Source of the DNA: Branchipolynoe longqiensis
Taxonomy: Eukaryota > Annelida > Polychaeta > Phyllodocida > Polynoidae
Length of the DNA: 64,000 bases
Assembly: GCA_030323885.1 (NCBI GenBank)
Contig: CM059198.1
Coordinates: 78,561,911-78,625,910, forward strand
Direction: 5' to 3'
Shown here piece by piece: positions 56,668 to 64,000 of this stretch. The position numbers and the translations under genes were made by a program. The notes beneath the pieces are model-generated. The model was not told the origin of the DNA, did not search any database, and saw only the letters and a program-made list of their open reading frames with translations. The stretch's first letter is position 1, and each line of letters begins with the position of its first letter.

Positions 56668-56805
56668 AGCACGCTCATAAATAACAGAATTTGATCTTAG
56701 CAGTTGATAGTCATGCTCATAAATAACAGAATTTGATCTTAACAGTCGATAGTCACGGTCATAAATAAGATAATTTGATCTGAAGCCGTGAATAGTCGAT
56801 CTTTG
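56668..56805. repeat. 44-bp tandem repeat, three copies
   Basis: Units with gctcataaataacagaattt, gatcttagcagttgatagtc; the third is diverged. Confidence 0.75.
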
Positions 56806-57033
56806 CTTTTTTAATAGTCGTTTTCAGCCCACAATGTACAGCTATCCTCGCCGGGATAGCACTAACCCTGCTGTGAAAAAGGTATAGGCTAAAACGAGGA
56901 TCGCGGTGAGCGAGGGAGACGGCAGGCGGAAATAGACTAGCCTCGTTTGCAGATGGCCCATTTTAGCCTCGCCAACATGCTTGTTGCTGTTTACTGCCAA
57001 TACCGATATGAATAGTGTCAATGTTGCACTCAC

Positions 57034-57175
57034 CAGGCAGCTTGTCCTTGACCCCCCTCAGGGTGCGCATCTTGATCTGCACTGGTTGCGGGGTCTTCTC
57101 CCAGTCGACTTTCCACCTGCGGCCCTTACTGCCTCCGTAGTGGCCGTCAGACAGCGTCAGATCCCCGTATATCGT
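57034..57175 (-). CDS. Host gene exon 4
   Basis: The acceptor tttccgtag precedes ACGATATACGG, phase 0 after exon 3. Residues TIYGDLTLSDGHYGGSKGRR, WKVDWEKTPQPVQIKMRTLR, GVKDKLP plus a split codon. The donor is CCTG|GTGAGT at 57033, phase 1. PVQIKMRTLRGVKDKLP reads like the first strand of a C2-like domain that continues in exon 5. Confidence 0.9.
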
Positions 57176-57970
57176 CTACGGAAACAATACAAGACACCGC
57201 AATGGACCGCGTCCTACTCCGCTTGAGGAATAAAGGAGCAAACCGAGATCGCTTCAACCCCCAGGGCACTCCCTGCTTTATTTCGCCACATTCGGAATAG
57301 AATTGACCTGTCACTGCCCAGCCGGGTAGCGTGTAACCGCCCTTGGGGGGTGGTGGCCACTGACAAGCGGTGGAACAGTCCACTCTAGGGACTGTTCCTG
57401 GTAGCGTGCTGCCACCTGTTGCTACTTGTTAGCAAACAGGGGTTAGTGTAGTCACCACTTCACCTCACCCACCCAACACCTTGTAAAATTTCCCGATATT
57501 TAGACATTGGAGGATGGTGTGAACTAGTCTATAGTAATTACAATTGCTATATAAAAAGGTAAATGGTATATAAAGCCAGAGGCATTAAGGTATTATGTGG
57601 TGCTGGTGATCCTTTACTGATTTGATATAAACATTACGTAGTTATGGATAGTGTGAGAGGGGCACTACTTTTAGTGTGACAGAGCCTTGGGAGCTCTGCT
57701 CACATACCCCCTCCCCCTAATTGTTATTTACGGATCACTGCACACCCAGACACAACAGGGCACTGTAGCCATAAACAACCAAGGCTTGGATACAGGCAGG
57801 TTGGATGTTCATTGGTTGGTTGAAGAATGCCTAGTGCTGATTGGAGGAGCTGATGATGTGACAGCCATCTTGGATTCATGAGACTATATAGTAATAAACC
57901 TGAGGGTGTAAGCTCTCCTTCTGTGCACTTTCTACTCTACCTTTCTCTTGCCTGTAGTGATTTCATATTT
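57176..57970. other. Intron 3, left part, possible solo LTR
   Basis: No ORF of note. Near 57860-57915, gactatatag followed by aataaacctgag and a pyrimidine-rich stretch looks like the promoter/poly-A part of an LTR. I could not define both ends, so no element is called. Confidence 0.25.
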
Positions 57971-57977
57971 AGTCTAC

Positions 57978-58656
57978 CTACACAACCACAGCTGCCAACC
58001 GTCGTCTTTGCAACCTCATGTCCAGTTAGATTTTTAAATTACTTATTATCTACTCTAACTAATCCTTTTCTTCTTTTTGTTTAAATGGATAACTATGAGT
58101 TTATTTCCCCATTCAAATAGAAACCTGTATACCAAAAGTCTGTCGTGTAAATGGTGTTCCATGAATACAAGTTTGTTTATAGATACACTGCACCAGCCCG
58201 TACTCAAGACCCCGGTCATGCTCAGGTCTGTAAACCCCAATTGTTCTATTTGTGTACTCCAGGTTTTTTTTAATTGTGTACTTTCAAAAATAATTGTGCA
58301 CTTTCAAAATTGCTTTTGGAATACACAATTTTTATTCTGTGCGTTGGTGTACTGCGGCTTAAAACTGTATACAAAATAAGCAAATAGTCGTAAGGGTAGA
58401 TTGTGTACTTTCAACAACAAAATTGTGCACTTTCCAAACAAAATTTGAAAGTACACAATGGTTATTTTGCATATACGGCAAAATCGTATGGTTGGGCAGG
58501 TCTGCATGCTAGGGAGACGTGAAACACATTGCAACACTGCGCTTTATATAGGTAAGACAGTTTCCTAATGTTTCACAGTATGTGCGTAATGGCGTAATGA
58601 AAGGCAGAACATTTCAGCTATTCCGCGGAAATCGTAATGCTTGGCAGCTCTGACGG
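57978..58656. mobile_element. Possible MITE-2 copy with a nested inverted repeat
   Basis: cagctgccaacc (57979-57990) and ttggcagctctg (58640-58651) match the ends of the element at 29945-30366. Inside, attgtgtactttcaaa (about 58267) pairs with tttgaaagtacacaat (about 58445), with more copies of gtgcactttcaaa between, so a second inverted-repeat element may be nested. Confidence 0.45.
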
Positions 58657-58660
58657 AAAA

Positions 58661-58696
58661 GACACGAGACACTAGACACTAGACACTAGACACTAC
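58661..58696. repeat. gacactagacacta microsatellite
   Basis: Four to five 9-bp units of gacactaga, immediately before the donor of exon 3. Confidence 0.85.
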
Positions 58697-58709
58697 AGGT
58701 TCAGCTTAC

Positions 58710-58820
58710 CGTGACCTCACCCTTCCGGAAGTTGAGTTTTGAGATGAGCTGGTTCTCGGCGCGTCTGAAGGCTTTGTGGATCCGGTCCAACATGATACGC
58801 TCCTTCTGCAGCAGGATCTC
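58710..58820 (-). CDS. Host gene exon 3
   Basis: The acceptor cgttctacag precedes GAGATCCTG; 37 codons, phase 0 at both ends: EILLQKERIMLDRIHKAFRR, AENQLISKLNFRKGEVT. The donor is ACG|GTAAGC at 58709. The heptad-like spacing of Leu/Ile/Met in a charged background continues the coiled coil of exon 2. Confidence 0.9.
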
Positions 58821-58861
58821 CTGTAGAACGCCAACAATGATGACGTCACAGAAAATAACAA

Positions 58862-59105
58862 TTCAGACGGCATGGCCAAATGGCTTTAGCGTCTGTCTCC
58901 CGTTTTGGTAGGTTGTGGGATTCGAAGTCACCGGTTCGAAGCCTGGTCGAGTCAAACCAATGACTTAAAAATTGATAGGCCTACTTGTCGCTACCTAGCC
59001 TGGCGCTCGGCATTATTAGGATAGGGCAAGGAGCAGTGGAATGAGGAAGACCAATCGTCCATGATTGACATTTCCCCTACTTAATCAACTAATGTACCAA
59101 CATAA
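58862..59105 (+). mobile_element. SINE-C, near complete, in intron 2
   Basis: Head cggcatggccaaatggcttt, B box gattcgaagtcaccggttcg, shared body (gagtcaaaccaatgacttaa; cctagcctggcgctcggcat; aggatagggcaagga), then the SINE-C tail (gcagtggaatgaggaagacc, catgattgacatttccccta). Confidence 0.75.
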
Positions 59106-59129
59106 ACAATGGCTTAAAGTTGTGTCATG

Positions 59130-59470
59130 GGTTGCATAGCCCAATTGTTTTGAGTTTCTCTCATTTTCTGAGATAAATATATCAGGTTGATCATTGTAAT
59201 CTACGTTACTTTCCTTTGAAATAACTTTTGTTTTAAATGGCTAACTTTTGAGATATTTGACGTGCAAACATGCCAAATTAGTCTGACAGCTTAGGCTTCA
59301 GTAGTAACAGGTTCTAGTAAATTGACTTATTTCGCCCTTCTATGCCGCAACAAATGCTTAATAAGTGCACTAGTATCTAAGTTAAAGATGTAGAATCAAA
59401 TCTAGGCGGGAATGCAAGAGATGTGGGTTGTTTTTGAAAATTTGATGCTTTCATCGGACTATGCAGCACT
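59130..59470. mobile_element. MITE-1 copy with a SINE-B scrap, in intron 2
   Basis: Ends ggttgcatagcccaattgtt and catcggactatgcagcacta; interior as in 56286-56640. At 59406-59430, gcgggaatgcaagagatgtg is SINE-B head sequence inside the MITE. Confidence 0.75.
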
Positions 59471-59644
59471 AAACTTCCGGTATTGGTGTATTGTCGGCTA
59501 CGCGGGGACATGATCGAGACATAAGATCATAAGAACGGTGTAAGATTCAGCAGCTCCATCAGGCGTGTCCACAGTGGGACATCCGCACAAGCCATACAAG
59601 ATACAAGAGACGAACCGGAACCTGCCGCAAGCAACTCTTCTTTA

Positions 59645-59935
59645 CACAGAGAGAGAGAGTGAAAGGGAGAGAAAGAGAAAGGAAGAGGAAGAGAAAGGAA
59701 GAGAAAGAGAAAGGAAGAGAAAGAGAGAAAGAGAGAAAAAGAGAGAGAAACAAAGCGAGAAAAGAAGAAAGAGAGAAAGTGAGAAAGGAAGAGAAAGATA
59801 GAGAAAGAAAGAGAGGGAAAGGAAGAGAGATAGAAAGGAAGAGAGATAGAAAGGAAGAGAGAGAGGGAGAAAGAGAGAAAGGAAGAGAAAGAGAGAAAGA
59901 AAGAGAAAGAGACAGAAAGATATAAAAGCATAAAG
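59645..59935. repeat. Purine-only gaaaga tract
   Basis: About 290 bases of almost only A and G (gagagaaagagaaaggaaga words). Mirror-like segments could form triplex (H-DNA). ORFs rich in KERERK or SLSLSF follow from composition. Confidence 0.92.
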
Positions 59936-60069
59936 GCTGACAAAGTGACCGCCGACACTCGAAAAAAATCAAGTTGGTTGCGCAACATGCACCCTCAGGC
60001 CAAATATTTCTGGCCACCCAATTGGTCAGTAACATTTCATTAATACTTTTACGTCATATTTCAAATAAC

Positions 60070-60275
60070 TTAGCCAGATGGGATACGAACCCAATGATCT
60101 GGAGAAGTCCTTAGAGGGAATCAAATTCCAACTATATGCTGATGACACCGTGATATACACAACAAGCAATAGCAGAAAAGAGAACAGAGTTAAGCTAAAT
60201 GAGAAACTAGTAGCTTTAGATAATTGGTGTAACTCCAACAAGATTTCCAGAAACCACAAGAAGTCGAAGTAGTGT
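60070..60275 (+). pseudogene. Reverse transcriptase fragment with YADD box
   Basis: About 60 codons: NDLEKSLEGIKFQLYADD, then TVIYTTSNSRKENRVKLNEK and LVALDNWCNSNKIS. This is the RT palm around the catalytic YADD. The frame is lost before the first residues and ends at a stop at about 60272. It differs from the FADD copy at 32832. It lies in intron 2, opposite to the host gene. Confidence 0.8.
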
Positions 60276-60539
60276 TTGTATGATTTTGTGCTAAAATGAA
60301 AATGTGAAACGTCGACAAGGTCCATTTACCCAAACCTTTTATAAACTGTTTTCTTGTATGACAGAATCTTGCTTGCTTCGCAATCAAATCCTGTTTCAAT
60401 TTGTGTTATGCATTTTAAAATGATGTTCTGGATGTGTTTAATTTCTATGTTACACAAGTGATTTTAACGTATTGGTCAATTTGTATAAGGTCAAAATCAA
60501 AAAGTGAAATAGCGCAACATGTAAACCTTCATATGACTA

Positions 60540-60860
60540 TAGTAATCTGCACTGACCTCTCAGTCAAGGAGCCACATAGACAGGTGGGCGTGGATAGGGT
60601 GATGCCATCAGGGAGCCTAGATAGCGTAACAGTTAGCACACTAGGCGGGAATGCAAGAGATGTAGGTTTAAATCCTGCTCTAGGCACAATATTTCCCATT
60701 TTCATCCTCCTCATGAGACTGGTTGCCATAATCTGGATCCTTTATAAGCTGTGTTGTATGGTTGTTGAACCCGTGCTCTGTGTATATGTAAGTGCATTGC
60801 CTGTATGTATGTAATCGCAAGCATTAAACGACTTATGGAAGAAAGCCATTTAAAAGACTT
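60540..60860 (+). mobile_element. SINE-B with leader, in intron 2
   Basis: Leader gacctctcagtcaaggagcc, head gcctagatagcgtaacagtt, B box gtttaaatcctgctctaggc, body through ttgaacccgtgctctgtgta. The copy is more diverged than the cluster at 14476. Confidence 0.75.
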
Positions 60861-61245
60861 ACAATTCCAAGGGGACGATGGTAGTAGTTTGCACTGACCT
60901 CTCAGACAAGGAGCCACGTAGACAGATGCTAGGTAGGCACGGATAGGTCAACTTTAAACTTAAAACCAAAACTAATGACCACTAACACAACAAGGAGAAG
61001 GCAGTCAGGGAAAATAACTATAGATAATCAAGCAACTAACCAACTAACAGGCTCACAGAGGGTGGGGGATGTGGGAGAATGCTTACAAACAGAGAAAGAA
61101 TGCATGCAGTAGATAGCTACACGACAACTGAAAGTAACAAAATAAGGGGAACCATGAGACTATTACTGTCTAGTGGCGAAAACAAGTCATTATACTTAAC
61201 CGTTATGGGCATTTTCTGGGGGGGGGGACCCCCCCAAAAAACGTG
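60861..61245. other. Intron 2 spacer with a second SINE-B leader
   Basis: 60862-60925 repeats the SINE-B leader (gtttgcactgacctctcaga). The remainder is AT-rich with no gene; a run of nine G is followed by a C run at about 61218-61233. Confidence 0.45.
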
Positions 61246-61249
61246 ATGG

Positions 61250-61362
61250 CATCAGGAAGCATAGGTGGTGTGATGGTTAGCACACTAGGCCGGAATGCAA
61301 GAGATGTGGTCCAAATCCTGCTCTGAGTACAATATTTCTCATTTTCATCATCCCTATAAAAT
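61250..61362 (+). mobile_element. SINE-B head, in intron 2
   Basis: aagcataggtggtgtgatgg, cacactaggccggaatgcaa, ctctgagtacaatatttctc. It ends about 38 bases before exon 2. Confidence 0.7.
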
Positions 61363-61399
61363 TATAGTATGGCCAGGTGAGAGCCGCAAGGATGCTTGC

Positions 61400-61561
61400 C
61401 TGTCTGCGCTTGATGAGTCGCCTCTTCTCCTTGATGTCCCTAGCGACCCGCTTCTTGGCTTCTTCCTCCTTGACGATGACCTCCTGCTGTCGCTCCCTCA
61501 TTGTGCGGGCCTCCTGCTCCTGGTAGTTAATGTGCTCATCGCGCAGGCGCCGCTCCTCCTC
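61400..61561 (-). CDS. Host gene exon 2 (coiled coil), GC donor
   Basis: The acceptor atttgacag precedes GAGGAGGAGCGG. Fifty-four codons: EEERRLRDEHINYQEQEART, MRERQQEVIVKEEEAKKRVA, RDIKEKRRLIKRRQ. This is a highly charged, proline-free alpha helix, almost certainly coiled coil. There is no GT donor at the end; CAG|GCAAGC at 61399 is a good GC-AG intron donor, and it keeps the frame with exon 3 at phase 0. Reading through would add ASILAAL and more without a known continuation. Confidence 0.85.
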
Positions 61562-61627
61562 CTGTCAAATAGAACAATAAACCTGCTAAGCCACCAACAG
61601 AGCGCCACACTACAGTGTACCAGTTGG

Positions 61628-61797
61628 GGTGGCCAAATGAGTTGCGCGTCCGCCTCCCATTTTGGTAGGTCACAGGATTTGGATTTGGATTCAAAACCCT
61701 GGCGGAGTCAAATCAACGAATTAAATATGTATACTTGTTTTGTGGTTGTTTGTGTGGGGTGGTGGGGAAGACCAAGTGTCCATGATTGAAATCACTT
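61628..61797 (+). mobile_element. SINE-C, body reduced, in intron 1
   Basis: Head ggggtggccaaatgagttgc, gcgtccgcctcccattttgg; B box part ggattcaaaaccctggcgg; short body; tail gtggggaagaccaagtgtcc, atgattgaaatcactta. Confidence 0.7.
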
Positions 61798-62215
61798 AGA
61801 TTAACTTACAGATCCTCTTCTGGCTGATCTAGGCCCTATTGGGCCTCTAATGGATTAACTTACAGATCCTCTTCTGACTGATCTAGGCCCTATTGGGCCT
61901 CTAATGGATCAACTTAAAGATCCTCTTCTGGCTGATCTAGGCCTTATTGGGCCTATAATTGATTAACTTAAAGATCCTCTTCTGGCTGATCTAGGCCCTA
62001 TTGGGCCTCTAATAGATTAACTTACAGATCCTCTTCTACGCCCTATTGGGCCTATAATGGATTAACTTAAAGATCCTCTTCTGGCTGATCTAGGCCCTAT
62101 TGGGCCTATAATGGATTAACTTAAAGATCCTCTTCTGGCTGATCTAGGCCCTATCGGGTCTCTAATGGATTAATGTACAGATCCTCTTCTGGCTGATCTA
62201 GGCCCTATTGGGTCT
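61798..62215. repeat. 54-bp minisatellite, about eight copies, in intron 1
   Basis: The unit has gattaacttacagatcctct, tctggctgatctaggcccta and ttgggcctctaatg. One copy near 62015-62045 lacks about 12 bases. It ends about 40 bases before exon 1. Confidence 0.9.
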
Positions 62216-62255
62216 CCAATGCCAGCTCTTTATGGTGGATGCAGCTTCAACATAC

Positions 62256-62385
62256 CTGGACATCCTCCAGAGTAATGGCACCAATCATGAGCACGTCATC
62301 CTTGACACCTTCCTCAAAGTCCTCCACGTAGGGCGCAATGTCCTCCTCTTCCAGCCGCAGTTTCAGCTCGGAGATCTTCTTGTAC
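62256..62385 (-). CDS. Host gene exon 1 of those visible
   Basis: The acceptor catcgtccag precedes GTACAAGAAG (phase: the first G completes a codon of an upstream exon beyond this window). Residues YKKISELKLRLEEEDIAPYV, EDFEEGVKDDVLMIGAITLE, DVQ. The donor is CAG|GTATGT at 62255, phase 0. The segment is acidic and helical. The start of the gene is not in the window. Confidence 0.85.
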
Positions 62386-62459
62386 CTGGACGATGCACGG
62401 CATAGAAGTTACAACAAAAAAAAGCTTGTTTTATTTCATGATACCTCTAGAGCACAGTG

Positions 62460-62765
62460 ATTTTCATCATTGGCTATTGGACGTCAAACATATGGTCATA
62501 CTGATATATTTCTTTGGAGGAAACCCGCTGCCGCCACATAGGCTACTCTTTCTGATAAGCAACAAGGGGTCTTTTGCATGCACTTTCCCACAGACAGGAC
62601 AGCACATATCACAGCCTTTGATGAACCAGTTGTGGACCACTGGTTGGAACAACAAATGGCCCACACTGCAAATGGGTACACTGAGCAGGATCCATCGGAA
62701 AACCGACACCTTCACAGGTGGACACTCTACTACTTGAGCTACGTCCCACTCCTAGCAGTTACAAG
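62460..62765 (-). mobile_element. SINE family resembling one I associate with molluscs
   Basis: gctattggacgtcaaacata, ggaggaaacccgctgccgcc, cttttgcatgcactttccca, cagacaggacagcacatatc, ctttgatgaaccagttgtgg; the tRNA-like head lies at the right end (cactctactacttgagctac, gtcccactcc), so the element is on the minus strand. From memory, this type of repeat is common in mollusc genomes. A fragment lies at 28150-28256. Confidence 0.6.
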
Positions 62766-62794
62766 GTCAAGGTCAGTTAAAACTCTCTACATTG

Positions 62795-64000
62795 TATGTT
62801 TGTTTTAGGTCGCAGCAACACCTCAGGTCATATCAGGAAGGGGTCCGGTTTGATTTGCTTTGTTTGTTGGAGTTGTACATCCTGGCAACATCTCAGGTCA
62901 CATTAGGAAGGAGACCGGTTTGATTTGTTTTGTTTGTTTGTTGGAGTTGTACATCCTGGCAACACCTCAGGTCATATCAGGAAGGGGACCGGTTTGATTT
63001 GTTTTGTTTGTTTGTTGGAGTTGTACATCCTGGCAACACCTCAGGTCACATTAGGAAGGGGACCGGTTTGATTTGTTTTGTTTGTTTGTTGGAGTTGTAC
63101 ATCCTGGCAACATCTCAGGTCACATCAGGAAGGGGACCGGTTTGATTTGTTTTGTTTGTTGGAGTTGTACATCCTGGCAACATCTCAGGTCACATTAGGA
63201 AGGGGACCGGTTTGATTTGTTTTGTTTGTTGGAGTTGTACACCCTGGCAACATCTCAGGTCACATCAGGAAGGGGAGGTTTTTGTTGTTTGTTTGTTGGA
63301 GTTGTACATCCTGGCAACATCTCAGGTCACATCAGGAAGGAGACCGGTTTGATTTGTTTTGTTTGTTGGAGTTGTACATCCTGGCAACATCTCAGGTCAC
63401 ATCAGGAAGGGGACCGGTTTGATTTGTTTTGTTTGTTTGTTGGAGTTGTACATCCTGGCAACATCTCAGGTCACATTAGGAAGGGGACCGGTTTGATTTG
63501 TTTTGTTTGTTTGTTTGTTGGAGTTGTACATCCTGGCAACATCTCAGGTCACATCAGGAAGGGGACCGGTTTGATTTGTTTTGTTTGTTGGAGTTGTACA
63601 CCCTGGCAACATCTCAGGTCACATCAGGAAGGGGACCGGTTTGATTTGTTTTGTTTGTTGGAGTTGTACATCCTGGCAACATCTCAGGTCACATCAGGAA
63701 GGGGACCGGTTTGATTGTTTTGTTTGTTTGTTGGAGTTGTACATCCTGGCAACATCTCAGGTCACATCAGGAAGGGGACCGGTTTGATTTGTTTTGTTTG
63801 TTTGTTGGAGTTGTACATCCTGGCAACATCTCAGGTCACATCAGGAAGGAGACCGGTTTGATTTGCTTTGTTTGTTTGTTGGAGTTGTACATCCTGGCAA
63901 CACCTCAGGTCATATCAGGAAGGGGACCGGTTGGATTTGCTTTGTTTGTTTGTTGGAGTTGTACATCCTGGCAACACCTCAGGTCATATCAGGAAGGGGA
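62795..64000. repeat. 75-bp array made from the SINE-A tail, about 16 copies, open at the window edge
   Basis: The unit has gtttgttggagttgtacatc, ctggcaacatctcaggtcac and atcaggaaggggaccggttt, then gatttgttttgttt. The 3' end of SINE-A on the minus strand reads gtttgttgttttacgtccta, gcaacatctaaggtcatatc, aggacgggtaccg, which is the same order. Length differences come from the number of gttt repeats. ORFs over it are by-products. Confidence 0.9.

Noticed and set aside
57860..58000. Solo LTR
   Set aside because: A TATA-like and an AATAAA-like signal are present, but no terminal TG/CA pair with a target duplication was found.
59565..60035. Ser/Leu-rich or Lys/Glu/Arg-rich proteins over the purine tract
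   Set aside because: They follow from the gaaaga composition on either strand.

Overview
This window is nuclear DNA of an invertebrate animal. There are no operons; the one host gene that can be followed is cut into small exons with GT-AG (and one apparent GC-AG) introns, and most of the rest is minisatellite, tRNA-derived SINEs, MITE-like inverted-repeat elements and broken non-LTR retrotransposons. A mollusc, perhaps a marine gastropod, is my best guess, because the repeats at 62460-62760 and 28150-28255 resemble a SINE I associate with mollusc genomes; this was not checked.

Layout. 1-2010: a very GC-rich island with a minus-strand gag-like ORF, probably of a tyrosine-recombinase (DIRS/Ngaro-type) retroelement. 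2010-7380: AT-rich DNA with remains of two minus-strand non-LTR elements (4201-5365 and 6307-6795). 7385-12240: a 42-bp array, a 12-bp array and a ladder of tandem palindromes. 12250-19660: SINEs and MITEs. 19665-22920: a 56-bp array interrupted by SINEs. 24035-27390: C/A-rich arrays and a 15-bp array. 28340-32000: an 85-bp array with decayed edges. 32820-33449: a reverse-transcriptase fragment running into a 498-base assembly gap. 33948-38160: a 60-bp array.

From 62385 down to 38142 on the minus strand lie twelve exons of one gene whose splice phases all agree (about 640 residues; the start lies beyond 64000). The product has a charged coiled-coil segment, a beta-rich conserved region that could be a C2-type fold, an acidic linker and a hydrophobic membrane segment. 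I cannot name the family. Most of its introns carry their own, unrelated tandem array.

The main pattern is that many arrays can be traced to their seed. The array at 54985-56074 repeats the 3' half of exon 5 with its splice donor. The 60-bp array repeats the last 16 coding bases of exon 12 plus the following stop or donor. The 15-bp array is an expanded MITE terminal repeat. The 90-bp array comes from the other end of the same MITE family. The 34-bp array lies inside a dispersed repeat that has a nearly unexpanded copy at 47960-48330. The array at the right edge is made from a SINE tail. This genome appears to turn ordinary sequence, including exon edges, into satellite. I see no prokaryotic genes, CRISPR or intact mobile element.
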